DNA of 64,000 bases from Rhodoflexus caldus (GCF_021206925.1 NZ_JAJPRF010000004.1:276453-340452), one strand, 5' to 3'. Counted from the stretch's first letter, positions 46,567 through 55,691 are shown. Numbers and translations are program-made. Notes: generated by a model not told the origin, from the letters alone.

Positions 46567-47283
46567 TCAGTAACTCCAATCTGCATGACTTACGGGTAAT
46601 TTATTCAATTCAGTTTTTAGTTGTCTCCAGTTTGGTAAGTGAGTGTCCATGTAATACAAAAATCTGTCGTTGTGGTGTCGTTCTAATAAATGCATCATTT
46701 CGTGAACGATAATGTATTCCAAACAATGTTCTGGTTTCTTTGCCAATTCAAGATTGAGCCAAATTCTTTTCTTTTCAATATTACACGAACCCCACTTGGT
46801 TTTCATTTGTTTTACTTGCCAGTCCTCAACTTTTACGTTCAATATTTTCTCCCATTTGTCAATGATGGCAGGGACTTGTTTTTTGAGTTCTACCCGATAC
46901 CATTCTGTCAATATTTCGTGGCGCTTGGCAGCGGGTGTTCCCGGTTTAATATGCAGCTCGATATACTTTTTATTCTTTAAAACCACTTTGGTTTTTTTAT
47001 CCGTTTCCACAATGCGGAGCAAATAACGCTTGCCTTTAAAATAATGGCTTTCGTGTTGCTTGTATTCCCGTGGGGGTATGCGTTCCTGGTTTTCAAACTT
47101 TCTTTGGTTTCGTTTTATCCAGCCAAGTTTTGAAATGGCAAATAGTCGGATAGCATCTTCGTTTACTTTTAATGGGGCAGCAATACGCACCCTGCCTGTC
47201 GGTGGGTAAACAGCAAGATGTATGTTCTTAATGTCCTTACGAACTACATCAATTTTGATATTGCTGATGGTGATTTGCTCCAT
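46567..47283 (-). CDS. YgjP/SprT-like zinc metallopeptidase (DUF45)
   Basis: The 238-residue protein has the DUF45 layout: a basic, strand-rich N-terminal half (about 1-130), then KTKWGSCNIEKKRIWLNL near residue 160 and the zinc motif HEMMHLLERHHNDRF with two His and the downstream His. YgjP-like peptidases often lie next to type I restriction genes; their target is not known. The gene is the last of the operon and starts 1 bp past the hsdR stop. Confidence 0.85.
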   Translation of the reverse strand: MEQITISNIKIDVVRKDIKNIHLAVYPPTGRVRIAAPLKVNEDAIRLFAISKLGWIKRNQRKFENQERIPPREYKQHESHYFKGKRYLLRIVETDKKTKVVLKNKKYIELHIKPGTPAAKRHEILTEWYRVELKKQVPAIIDKWEKILNVKVEDWQVKQMKTKWGSCNIEKKRIWLNLELAKKPEHCLEYIIVHEMMHLLERHHNDRFLYYMDTHLPNWRQLKTELNKLPVSHADWSY

Positions 47284-47284
47284 T

Positions 47285-50200
47285 TTAGTAGTTGCGTTGA
47301 TTTTTCACCAAGTCAAAAATGCGATGCACTTCGTTGTCATCTTCAATTCCGTGAGTTTTCAAAACTTCGGTTATGGCATTTCTTACGGCTTTTGATTTCT
47401 GAATATTGTCTCGCCAACCGTCTTTTTTCGTTGTCAGAATTTTTTGGTCTAATTCGTTTGCCAATGCTTCGTTTCTGCCTAAGTTGTCAAACAAGGCTCG
47501 TTTGGCGTTGGTGTTTATTGAAGTAGGGTAGTCGCTTGCAGTATTTGGTTTTTTCACTTTCCCTGATAGGGCAATGATTTCATTCAAATATTTTTCATAT
47601 TCTAATGTGGCTTCTTTCCGCATCTTAATGAGTTCGTCCAAAAGCACACTCATTTTCTCGTAATACATGGGGTTGGTGGGGCTTTCCTCAATGATTACTT
47701 TCCGCAAATTGTTTTCAATCGCTTCTGCCATTGCATCAGGATTGTTCTTGATGCTGTCGGGAATGGCTTTGATGGCATCTTTTCCTTTTTCAACTAACAG
47801 TTCCACCAAACTCAGGTCGTCAAAGTTGGCAAGCATTCGGCTTTCTTCTGCTCCAATGTAGCTATCAATCAAATGTCGCATGGCCGGCTCGTATTGCTTC
47901 AAATCAATATAGTCGCCACTGGCTAACTGAATTTCTTTGCGAACATTTTCAAAGCGCTTGATGTCGGCTTTGATTTCTTCAATTTCCTTTTCGCTGTAAC
48001 CTGCTTCTTTCATTTCATCGGCTATGTTGGCATAAGCCCGAATGAGTGCAATGGTCAATTTGTAAAGGGCAACACGTCTTGGTTCGGTGTCTTTCAGTTC
48101 ATCAGGATTTTCGGTATTGCTGCCGCAGAAGTAACGAATGTGTTCAATCGTTCCTTTGGGTGGCTCAACGGGTTCAACCAATGCCTTGATGGCTTCCAAC
48201 GCTTCGTCCAATCGTTGTTTTCCTTCTTTCAACCTGTTTTTGAGCAAGCCTTCAATATCCGATTTTTCATAACCGCTAAACGCTTCGGAAGTGTAATCGT
48301 TAAATGCTTGTTCCAAACTCTTGAACAAGTCCATGTAGTCAATGATGTAGCCGTAATCTTTATCATCTCCATCTAATCGGTTCACACGGCAAACGGCTTG
48401 AAACAAACCGTGGTCTCTTAGTTTCTTGTCAATGTAGAGGTAGGTGGCACTCGGTGCATCAAAACCTGTGAGCAGTTTGTTTACCACAATCAGCAGTTTC
48501 ATTTGTGCAGGTTCTTCCACAAATTTCTTTTTCACTTCGGTTTCAAACTGCTCTACTTTTTTTAGTGCATCTTCGGGTGTTTCATTGAAGTAGGCAGAAA
48601 GCATTTTTTGGTAAATCTCAAAACGCTGCAACTTTTCGGTGTAGTTGTCGCCTTCGCCTTTTATGTCGTTGGCATTGGGAACAAATGATGTTACAATGGC
48701 ACAATTTTTTAATCCTGCATTTTGGAATAATTCATAATAACGGCAGGCATTGTAAATACTATCAGAAACCAACAGGGCATTTCCTCTGCCGTTTTGCAGT
48801 CGTTCTTTTTTCTCCATATCCAGCACAATGTCCAGCACGATTTTTTCTAATCGTGATTTGCTGCTGAACACTTTTTTCAAGGTTCCCCATCGCTGTTTTA
48901 GTTCGGCTTTGGCAAAGTCGGTCAGTCCTCTTGTTTTCAGTTCAAACCATTCATCAATTTTGTCGGGTGACTTGATGTTTTGCTCAATGTCTCGGGCTTC
49001 ATAACGTAAATCCAACACCACTTTGTCCGCTACGGCTTCGTTGAACTTGTAGGTGTGAATGTATCTGCCAAAAACTTCCAAACTGGTTTGCTTGTCGCTT
49101 TTCAATAATGGCGTTCCGGTGAAACCGATAAACAACGCATCCGGAATAAATTGCTTCATAGCTGCGTGCAGTTTGCCCGATTGTGTTCTGTGACACTCGT
49201 CCACAAACACATAAATATCGCCTTTGGCTTTAAAATCGCTTGGAATGCTGCTGCGGAGTTCCTGCAAGTATTTTTCTACATCCTCATCAGTGGCTTCTTC
49301 GCCTTTGTCTTTACCGCCAAACTTGTGAATGAGCGAACACATCAGCCAGGGCGAAGTGTCGTTGAGTTGTTGCAGTAAATCCCTGCCGCTTTTGGTGCGG
49401 TAAATATTTTCATGAACGCCTTTGTAAACCTTTTCAATCTGCTCGTCTAATTCCTCACGGTCGGTAATGATGAGCACCCGTGCATTGTCGTTAAACTCCC
49501 TTATCCATTTGGTAAGCCACACCATTGTCAAACTCTTTCCGCTTCCCTGTGTGTGCCAAATGATGCCGCCTTCTTTTCGCTTTACAAAATCCTGTGCCGA
49601 TTTGATACCGAAATACTGGTTGGGTCGGCAATGCTTTTTGATGCCACGGTCAAATACAATAAAGTCGTGCAGCAATTCAATGAAGCGTTCTTTGTTGAGC
49701 AGTTCAACAATGTTCTTATCCAACGGATAATCATACTTCGCTGCCTTATCCCGAATGGGTTTGGTGATTTCCAACAAATAAGGATAATCTTTGCCCGCTT
49801 CTTCGGTAATTTCTTTCCACTTTAAAAAATATTTCTCTTTGGTTTCTATGGCTCCATAAGCCAACCCTTCAGTGTCGTTTCCTGCCATTACATACTGAAT
49901 GGTGCTGAAAAACGATTTAATAAAAATATGTTTTTGATTGTCTAAATTTTGGCGAATACCTTCTGAAATGGAAACCGTGCTGCGTTTCAGTTCCAACACA
50001 CCCAAGGCAATGCCGTTTACATACAGCACTATGTCGGGGCGTTTTTTGTGTATGCCTTTTATGGTCACTTCTTCGGCAATGGCAAAATGATTGGCAAGCG
50101 GATTTTTCCAGTCAATGAGCCAAACTGTTTTTTTGTTTTGCCCAATTTCGGGTTGCACCGTTACGCCATAACGAAGCAAGGAATACACTTCTTTGTTTAC

Positions 50201-50434
50201 ATCATACAGCGAACGGCTTTGGTCGCCTGCGGCTTTGGTAAATTCATACATTGCCTTGTTCGTTAGATTTTCATCATACCGTTGCAACAGCCATTTACGC
50301 AAAAGGTCTTCTTCTACGTTGCTGTTGTTATCTCGTTCTTCCCAGTTACCGAGATATTCATAACCCAGTTCATCCTGAAACAGCCGGATGATGCGGTTTT
50401 GGGTGGTGCGTTCTTTTCGGCCTACTGTGCTCAT
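47285..50434 (-). CDS. hsdR: Type I restriction enzyme, R subunit
   Basis: The 1049-residue protein has an N-terminal PD-(D/E)XK nuclease (RPDIVLYVNGIALGVLELKRS split near residue 135, catalytic D and ELK), then an SF2 translocase with Walker A WHTQGSGKSLTM near residue 295, Walker B/DEAD box VFVDECHRTQSG near residue 405 and motif III FTGTPLL. A helical C-terminal domain binds HsdM. It cuts foreign DNA after ATP-driven translocation. It follows the RAYT gene by 6 bp. Confidence 0.95.
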   Translation of the reverse strand: MSTVGRKERTTQNRIIRLFQDELGYEYLGNWEERDNNSNVEEDLLRKWLLQRYDENLTNKAMYEFTKAAGDQSRSLYDVNKEVYSLLRYGVTVQPEIGQNKKTVWLIDWKNPLANHFAIAEEVTIKGIHKKRPDIVLYVNGIALGVLELKRSTVSISEGIRQNLDNQKHIFIKSFFSTIQYVMAGNDTEGLAYGAIETKEKYFLKWKEITEEAGKDYPYLLEITKPIRDKAAKYDYPLDKNIVELLNKERFIELLHDFIVFDRGIKKHCRPNQYFGIKSAQDFVKRKEGGIIWHTQGSGKSLTMVWLTKWIREFNDNARVLIITDREELDEQIEKVYKGVHENIYRTKSGRDLLQQLNDTSPWLMCSLIHKFGGKDKGEEATDEDVEKYLQELRSSIPSDFKAKGDIYVFVDECHRTQSGKLHAAMKQFIPDALFIGFTGTPLLKSDKQTSLEVFGRYIHTYKFNEAVADKVVLDLRYEARDIEQNIKSPDKIDEWFELKTRGLTDFAKAELKQRWGTLKKVFSSKSRLEKIVLDIVLDMEKKERLQNGRGNALLVSDSIYNACRYYELFQNAGLKNCAIVTSFVPNANDIKGEGDNYTEKLQRFEIYQKMLSAYFNETPEDALKKVEQFETEVKKKFVEEPAQMKLLIVVNKLLTGFDAPSATYLYIDKKLRDHGLFQAVCRVNRLDGDDKDYGYIIDYMDLFKSLEQAFNDYTSEAFSGYEKSDIEGLLKNRLKEGKQRLDEALEAIKALVEPVEPPKGTIEHIRYFCGSNTENPDELKDTEPRRVALYKLTIALIRAYANIADEMKEAGYSEKEIEEIKADIKRFENVRKEIQLASGDYIDLKQYEPAMRHLIDSYIGAEESRMLANFDDLSLVELLVEKGKDAIKAIPDSIKNNPDAMAEAIENNLRKVIIEESPTNPMYYEKMSVLLDELIKMRKEATLEYEKYLNEIIALSGKVKKPNTASDYPTSINTNAKRALFDNLGRNEALANELDQKILTTKKDGWRDNIQKSKAVRNAITEVLKTHGIEDDNEVHRIFDLVKNQRNY

Positions 50435-50440
50435 AGGTTT

Positions 50441-51124
50441 TTATTTGAAAAATTTATCATTTTCCCAATTCAGGGGATTATTTTCAACATAATTGTAGAT
50501 ACGTTGATATTCTGCATCGTTACGAATAATATGGTCGTGAAAACGCGATTGCCAGCCGTGGGGTAATCCCAAACGATGGGCGTGTTTCGTTACGGCAGAT
50601 TTGTATGAACCAATAATAGACGAAACGGTATTTTTCCCCTGATTTTGAAAACGTTTTTGGGCAGGGGTTTTGGTTTCGTCAGGTTGGTTTTGGTTTTGGT
50701 TTTGGTTTTGGTTTTGTAGAGACAAGGCATGCCTTGTCTCTACAATATCAATATCGTTATCAATATCGTTATCAATATCGTTATCAATATCGTTATCAAT
50801 ATCGTTATCAATATCGTTATCAATATCGTTATCGTTATTTCCTGTTTGGGGGTTGTTTAATATCAAAATACCATGAATGTGGTTGGGCATCACAACAAAG
50901 GCACCCAGTTCCACATTAGGGAAATGATGGGGAATTTCATGCCAAAATACATCTGCCAGAATACCCGTGGGCGACAGGTGCATTTTGCCGTTTTGAATTT
51001 CACCGAAGAAATGTTCACGGTTTTGGGTGCAAATGGTGATAAAATACGCCCCTGCCCAGCCGTAATCCCACCACGTTGCCCGTGCCGATGCAGAACGATA
51101 TTTATTTTTAAACAAATCTGCCAT
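50441..51124 (-). CDS. REP-associated tyrosine transposase (RAYT) inserted in the restriction operon
   Basis: The 227-residue protein has the Y1/IS200-like HUH fold: YFITICTQNREHFFG, the HUH motif VVMPNHIHGILIL near residue 85 and the catalytic Tyr region AEYQRIYNYVENNPLNW near residue 215. RAYTs mobilise REP palindromes. Between the HUH motif and the Tyr, the protein carries a low-complexity insert: about seven NDID repeats, a TRHALSLQ peptide encoded by a 30-bp palindrome, and five QN units. It lies between hsdS and hsdR with 1- and 6-bp gaps. The insert may weaken the enzyme. Confidence 0.88.
   Translation of the reverse strand: MADLFKNKYRSASARATWWDYGWAGAYFITICTQNREHFFGEIQNGKMHLSPTGILADVFWHEIPHHFPNVELGAFVVMPNHIHGILILNNPQTGNNDNDIDNDIDNDIDNDIDNDIDNDIDNDIDIVETRHALSLQNQNQNQNQNQPDETKTPAQKRFQNQGKNTVSSIIGSYKSAVTKHAHRLGLPHGWQSRFHDHIIRNDAEYQRIYNYVENNPLNWENDKFFK
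50686..50715. repeat. Hexamer tandem repeat in the RAYT gene
   Basis: Five tandem copies of GGTTTT encode alternating Gln-Asn on the minus strand. They directly adjoin the palindrome at 50715. Confidence 0.9.
50715..50744. repeat. 30-bp perfect palindrome inside the RAYT gene
   Basis: The arms are TGTAGAGACAAGGCA and TGCCTTGTCTCTACA with no loop. On the minus strand it encodes part of VETRHALSLQ in frame. Near-identical sequence lies inside hsdM at 53163, so it looks like a mobile REP-type unit. Confidence 0.92.
50747..50830. repeat. 12-bp minisatellite inside the RAYT gene
   Basis: Seven tandem copies of ATCAATATCGTT encode repeated NDID tetrapeptides on the minus strand. Multiples of 12 keep the frame, so copy number could vary without breaking the protein. 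Confidence 0.95.
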
Positions 51125-51125
51125 A

Positions 51126-52238
51126 TTACACCAATCTGATTTTACCTGTTAATAATACCTGCATCATGCCTTGCTTCATCATTTTGTATTTTTCCAATTG
51201 CTTTTCCAATGCCTGAATTTCATTGTCCATATCGGAAAGGATTTGGGCAATGCGGGTTTGCTCTATTTTGGATTTTGGAACCCAAATTTTGAAATCAATT
51301 AATGGTTTTCTTATTATTTGAGGCTGACCAGACCCAGTAATACAATCAGAAAAATCTTGATTTGACAAAAGAAAATACAAGAATAATTTGTCAATTTTTG
51401 GAATCTTATCAACGTTTATAACCATTGCATTTCCTGTAATCCAGCATTTATCTACTGTTTTGTTTACTGTTCCACATGTTGACCCTCTACATGTAATTGT
51501 GGTTTGCCAAAACTCATGGTTGTATTTATTAAATTTTCCGACTATACCATTTGCTCCATAAACTAAATATCCATCATCGGTAAATTTTTCTTGAGAGATT
51601 GTCTCGGGTTGATAAATCTCCGCCACCTCCCCCAGCTTCTTCACCTCCCACCCCTCTTTGGGTGTGAGCAACTGCTGCATGGCAGCGGTTTTGATGTTTC
51701 GCTTTTTGGCAATGAGTTGTTCTAATTTCCCGATGAGTGCATCTGCATCATTTAAAGCGGTGGCTATGGCGGTTTGCTCGGCTTTGGTGGGGGGAAGTGC
51801 TATGTTATACTTTGAAATTTGTGGAGTAGTTAATTGAGGAACACCCGTTAACTCAATAATAAAATCAACATACTTGTTTATATATTCAGAAAAATAAAAG
51901 CAATCAACATCAGTTTTAGGTCTCAAAACTAAAAGTCTTCCAATTGCATTGAACTTCTCATTTCTGTAAATAGAATAACCAATTGTGCCTCTGGCTGTCA
52001 CTGTAATACAATTTTCACTATAAGTAAACTTTTCACTAAAACCATATAATCCTTTATTTTGAGGTGAATTAGAAAAAATTGGATATTTATTTTTTTCTGT
52101 TTGTTCTTTACTAAAAAATTTTTTCTCTAAGTCACCTCCCGCTGATATTTCAAATAATTCTCCAATTGGTTTCACCTCCCAATCCTCGGGAATAATCCCC
52201 ACTTCGGTATGTTTGTATCCTTTTTTCATTGTCTGCAT
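51126..52238 (-). CDS. hsdS: Type I restriction enzyme, S (specificity) subunit
   Basis: The 370-residue protein has two target-recognition domains (about 10-150 and 195-330), each followed by a conserved helix: PPTKAEQTAIATALNDADAL near residue 150 and KSKIEQTRIAQILSDMDNEI near residue 325. The N-terminal GYKHTEVGIIPEDWEVKPIG and the middle EGWEVKKLGEVAEI are typical TRD starts. The recognition sequence cannot be read. Its ATG overlaps the hsdM stop (TAATG), so it is translationally coupled. The TRD coding sequence is AT-rich, as expected of a fast-exchanging module. Confidence 0.93.
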   Translation of the reverse strand: MQTMKKGYKHTEVGIIPEDWEVKPIGELFEISAGGDLEKKFFSKEQTEKNKYPIFSNSPQNKGLYGFSEKFTYSENCITVTARGTIGYSIYRNEKFNAIGRLLVLRPKTDVDCFYFSEYINKYVDFIIELTGVPQLTTPQISKYNIALPPTKAEQTAIATALNDADALIGKLEQLIAKKRNIKTAAMQQLLTPKEGWEVKKLGEVAEIYQPETISQEKFTDDGYLVYGANGIVGKFNKYNHEFWQTTITCRGSTCGTVNKTVDKCWITGNAMVINVDKIPKIDKLFLYFLLSNQDFSDCITGSGQPQIIRKPLIDFKIWVPKSKIEQTRIAQILSDMDNEIQALEKQLEKYKMMKQGMMQVLLTGKIRLV

Positions 52239-54865
52239 TAGTTGTCTGAATTATGATTTTTAGGATTTGATGATTTTAGGATTGGTTTGGGGTTTGGGTT
52301 TGAATTTTCAGATTTTGTTATCCTATCATCCTTTAATCCACCCAATCCTAATTCTGACAGTTGCCATTTGTAGCCCATTTTTTTAAGGTGTTCTTCTACT
52401 TTGGCGGTAAGTTCATCTACTTCGCTTTGTAGCGTGGGCAAAGGTGTGGCATATCGCTCTGCCAGTTCTTTAATGCGTTGGGTCAATCGGTGGCTGATGC
52501 CCTCCATTTCGGTGCGTATGCGTTTTTCTATTTCTGCCATCCATTTCTTTTCTACCACTATGGTTTTTATTTCATCTATGCTCAGTTTGGGGTATTGGGC
52601 AATTACTTTCTTTTCCAATTCGGCTTTGGCGGCTTTTATGTTGGCTTGGGTGTCGGCTTCTTGGTCCATCAGTTTTTTGTAGGCTTGCAGCATATCCCAT
52701 TCTTCGGCATTGTCTTCGTTGCGTTTGCCCAATTCTTTTATGGCTTTGGCTAAATTGCCTTTGCTTATTTTGCCTTTGTCGTCAATGGCATTGGCCAGCA
52801 AACCGTCTTCGCCACCGTGTTCGTCACGCAATTCTTCCATTTGGGCGTTCAGCGTTTCGGCTTTGGCTTCCAGTGCTTCAATGGCTTTTTGCTCTTTGGC
52901 AAAATATTCCTGTATCATCAATGCAGGCGGTATCAATCTGCCTTCCAGTCCTTCAATGCCCGGCACTTGTTTTACAATTTCCTTATCGCCTTTTTTGGTT
53001 TTCTTCTCTTTGCGTTTTACTTCGTTTCCGGCTGCCCAACCATCAGCGGCAATTTCGTAAAAGTCGTCCTGCATGGCTTCATCGTTGCCGTCTGGGCTCC
53101 AATAGTCCATCAGGTGCTGATACATGGCGTATTTGTCCACCAGAGACAAGGCATGCTGTTGAGACAAGGCATGCCTTGTCTGTACAACAGATGAATAATG
53201 CTTCAGCAGGTTTTCAGAAATGATGTGTATTTCGTGTTTCGGTCGTAGTCCTATGTCTAATGCCTTGGTGTAGGCAATGGTTTCTGTTTTCCATTTTTCA
53301 AATACCTGCTCCATTTGTTTACCAAATGCCGTAAATTCAGGATGGTTGAAAATGGTGTTTTTGATTTCCTCTGCGGGAATAATCAGTTCGTAATGATCGG
53401 GGCGGTTTTCAATGGGTTTAAATAAAACCGATTTCAGTGTTGGATACACTTTCCAGTAATTCTCTAAGGCATCAATATCCCGTTTTGGAATGCCACCCAG
53501 CAAATGGGCTTCAATGTCTTGAATATCTTCCGCTTCCTGGCTGTCAATGTAGCGGGGAATGTTCAGGTTGTAATCGTTCTTGGGGTCGGCTATTTCGGTA
53601 ATGGGAATAAGCCGGGAGTATTTGGGTATTTCTAATTGATTGTTGAACGTGTCCACGATTTTATGAATGTCCTGCTCACGAAGGCGGTTTTTGTTTCCGT
53701 CTTTTTTGAAGCTTTTGCTGGCATCAATCATAAAAATGTGTGTCCGCTTGTGGGCATCTTCCTTGTCCAGCACAATCAAGCAAGCGGCAATGCCTGTTCC
53801 GTAAAACAAGTTGGGCGGCAAACCAATAATGGCTTTGATGTAGCCCTTTTTGATAATCTGCTTGCGGATTTCGGCTTCAGCATTGCCACGGAACAGCACA
53901 CCCAAAGGCAAAACAATACACGCCTTGCCTTTTGATTTCAACGATTTAATCAGATGAAGCAGGAAAGCAAAGTCGCCATTCTTCTTTGGCGGAATAGCAT
54001 CGTAACCTTCAAAGCGTTTGTAGATGTCGTTCTTGGGGTCAAGTCCGTTCATCCACGCTTTGTAACTGAAAGGCGGATTGGCAACGGCATAGTCAAAGGT
54101 TTTGAGTTCGCCTGTTGTTTCATCGGTAAACAGGGGCGAAGCCATGGTATTGCCCTGCACAATTTCGGCATCGGCAAAGTTGTGCAGCCACATATTCATC
54201 ACGGCTAATCCACGGGTGGCATTGTCGTTTTCCTGTCCGTAAATGGTGATGCCATGCGGGGCAAGGTCTGCTGCTTTCAGCAGCAACGAACCCGAACCGC
54301 AGGTGGGGTCGTAGAGGGTTTCGCTTTGGCTTTTAGAGTTTCTAATGCCAATCACTTCCGCCATCACACGGGAAACTTCCGAAGGCGTGTAGAATTGTCC
54401 TTTGCTCTTTCCGCTTTCGGTAGCGAAGTGTCGCATCAGGTATTCGTAAGCATCGCCCAGCAGATCGTCACCGTCTGCACGGTTGGCCGAAAAATTGAGT
54501 TCAGGTTTGTTAAAGATGTTGAGCAGGTTGGTGAGGCGGTCAACTTTTTCTTTTCCTGTTCCCAGTTTGGCATCATCGTTAAAATCGGCTTGGTCAATAA
54601 TGCCCGAAAGGCCGTTGTTTTTGGCAAACTCACCAATGATTTTATTGATTTGGTCGCCAATATCCTTTTGGCCACGGTGTTGGAGCATATCGTAAAAAGT
54701 GGTTCCGGGTTTTAGTTCTACCAGCGGGTCTTTCTTATCAGAAACGTATTTCATGAACAACATCACCAACACATAGTCCTTGTATTGGCTTGCGTCCATG
54801 CTGCCTCTCAGTTCGTCACAACTTGCCCAAAGTGAGCTGTATAATTCAGATTTTTTAATGGCCAT
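52238..54865 (-). CDS. hsdM: Type I restriction enzyme, M (methyltransferase) subunit
   Basis: The 875-residue protein has an HsdM N-terminal helical domain (about 1-130) and the N6-adenine methyltransferase core with SAM motif DPTCGSGSLLLKA (186-198) and catalytic NPPF (263-266). A long C-terminal region (about 500-850) with coiled coil (ALEAKAETLNAQMEELRDEH) is longer than in classic HsdM (about 520). Near residue 560 it carries QTRHALSQQHALSLV, encoded by a REP-like palindrome and a half copy. It is the first gene of the operon. Confidence 0.94.
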   Translation of the reverse strand: MAIKKSELYSSLWASCDELRGSMDASQYKDYVLVMLFMKYVSDKKDPLVELKPGTTFYDMLQHRGQKDIGDQINKIIGEFAKNNGLSGIIDQADFNDDAKLGTGKEKVDRLTNLLNIFNKPELNFSANRADGDDLLGDAYEYLMRHFATESGKSKGQFYTPSEVSRVMAEVIGIRNSKSQSETLYDPTCGSGSLLLKAADLAPHGITIYGQENDNATRGLAVMNMWLHNFADAEIVQGNTMASPLFTDETTGELKTFDYAVANPPFSYKAWMNGLDPKNDIYKRFEGYDAIPPKKNGDFAFLLHLIKSLKSKGKACIVLPLGVLFRGNAEAEIRKQIIKKGYIKAIIGLPPNLFYGTGIAACLIVLDKEDAHKRTHIFMIDASKSFKKDGNKNRLREQDIHKIVDTFNNQLEIPKYSRLIPITEIADPKNDYNLNIPRYIDSQEAEDIQDIEAHLLGGIPKRDIDALENYWKVYPTLKSVLFKPIENRPDHYELIIPAEEIKNTIFNHPEFTAFGKQMEQVFEKWKTETIAYTKALDIGLRPKHEIHIISENLLKHYSSVVQTRHALSQQHALSLVDKYAMYQHLMDYWSPDGNDEAMQDDFYEIAADGWAAGNEVKRKEKKTKKGDKEIVKQVPGIEGLEGRLIPPALMIQEYFAKEQKAIEALEAKAETLNAQMEELRDEHGGEDGLLANAIDDKGKISKGNLAKAIKELGKRNEDNAEEWDMLQAYKKLMDQEADTQANIKAAKAELEKKVIAQYPKLSIDEIKTIVVEKKWMAEIEKRIRTEMEGISHRLTQRIKELAERYATPLPTLQSEVDELTAKVEEHLKKMGYKWQLSELGLGGLKDDRITKSENSNPNPKPILKSSNPKNHNSDN
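53142..53187. repeat. REP-like palindrome plus half copy inside hsdM
   Basis: A half copy AGAGACAAGGCATGC (53142-53156) is followed by GAGACAAGGCATGCCTTGTC (53161-53180), which has an 18-bp perfect palindromic core at 53163-53180. The unit is the same as that at 50715 in the RAYT gene. It keeps the hsdM frame open. Confidence 0.9.
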
Positions 54866-55125
54866 ATTTTATTCTAAATCCATTTTAATCAAAGCACGAA
54901 AGTAACAAATTAGCTCAGGTGCGTAAGCAAAATTACTCACGGCATTTATTGATTTTTTAATGGTGTATGTGAACTGCAGGGCGGTTTGGCTCTTTGGCTT
55001 TTGCCTTGCGGGTTAGCTTTGCGGGTAGGTGCAAAATCCAATTGATGATTGGGGACATGGCACATGCATGTCTCCATACTTTTCCCGCCTTTATTGTGTA
55101 TTTTTGTTTAAATGCTTGTTGCCAA
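54866..55125. other. Intergenic stretch upstream of hsdM
   Basis: This 260-bp stretch between hsdM and the DUF433 pseudogene is largely non-coding. It must hold the promoter of the restriction operon, but no exact TAnnTTTG box was seen near the hsdM start. A degenerate palindrome at 55051-55075 (GGGGACATG / CATGTCTCC) is a likely fifth member of the REP-like family. Confidence 0.5.
55051..55075. repeat. Degenerate REP-like palindrome
   Basis: Arms GGGGACATG and CATGTCTCC match at 8 of 9 pairs. The pattern resembles the palindromes at 50715 and 53163. Confidence 0.45.
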
Positions 55126-55352
55126 ATGGAAGACATTCAAACCTACATTAGCATAGACCCGCAAGTACGTTTCGGCAAGCCCTGCACTTGCGGCACGCGG
55201 ATAGCCGTACAAGACATCCTTGCATGGCCGGCTTCGGGCATGACTTTCCAAGACATTACGGAAGACTTTCCCGAAATCAATGAGCCGATGATTCGGCAGC
55301 GTTGGCATTTGCCGCACAAAGAGAGCGTTACATCAAATCATTGGCGGCATGA
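55126..55352 (+). pseudogene. DUF433 antitoxin with frameshift
   Basis: The first part reads MEDIQTYISIDPQVRFGKPC, GTRIAVQDILAWPASGMT and ITEDFPEINEP, a clear DUF433 domain. Around 55290 the frame is lost; a different frame continues with AALAFAAQRERYIKSLAA and stops at 55350-55352, which restores a normal DUF433 C-terminus. DUF433 proteins act as antitoxins with PIN-like toxins, and the toxin frame starts at 55349, overlapping this stop. Confidence 0.8.
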
Positions 55353-55684
55353 AGTTGTTATCGGATGCTAATTTGTCGTATCGCTTGGTAAAACAACTGC
55401 AACCGCATTATGCAGAGGTAAAGCATGTGAGCGGCATCGGATTAGGCAACAGTGCCGCAGATTTGGCTATTTGGCAATAGGCAAAGAAAAACGCATTCAC
55501 AATTGTTACCAATGATGCGGATTTTCAGGATTTTGTCGTTCTGTACGGACATCCGCCCAAGGTATTGCTGCTGCGCACCGGCAATCAGAGTACAGCCTTC
55601 CTCTACCGACTGCTGATAGAAAAACAAGCAGTCATTGCGGCTTTCATGGCAGATGAGGAATCGGGTATATTGGAAATTTACTGA
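55349..55684 (+). pseudogene. DUF5615 PIN-like toxin with internal stop
   Basis: The frame begins MKLLSDANLSYRLVKQLQ and continues to AADLAIWQ, where an in-frame TAG at 55478-55480 interrupts it. It then resumes AKKNAFTIVTNDADFQDF, LLLRTGNQST and ends EESGILEIY at 55684. This matches DUF5615 PIN-like proteins (LLDENLS start, TNDADF). Its ATG overlaps the antitoxin stop (ATGA). With the antitoxin frameshift, the module is dead. Confidence 0.85.
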
Positions 55685-55691
55685 CGGCGGT

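Noticed and set aside
50747..50830. Regular repeats that could be taken for a CRISPR array
   Set aside because: The 12-bp units are strictly tandem with no spacers and lie inside the RAYT reading frame.
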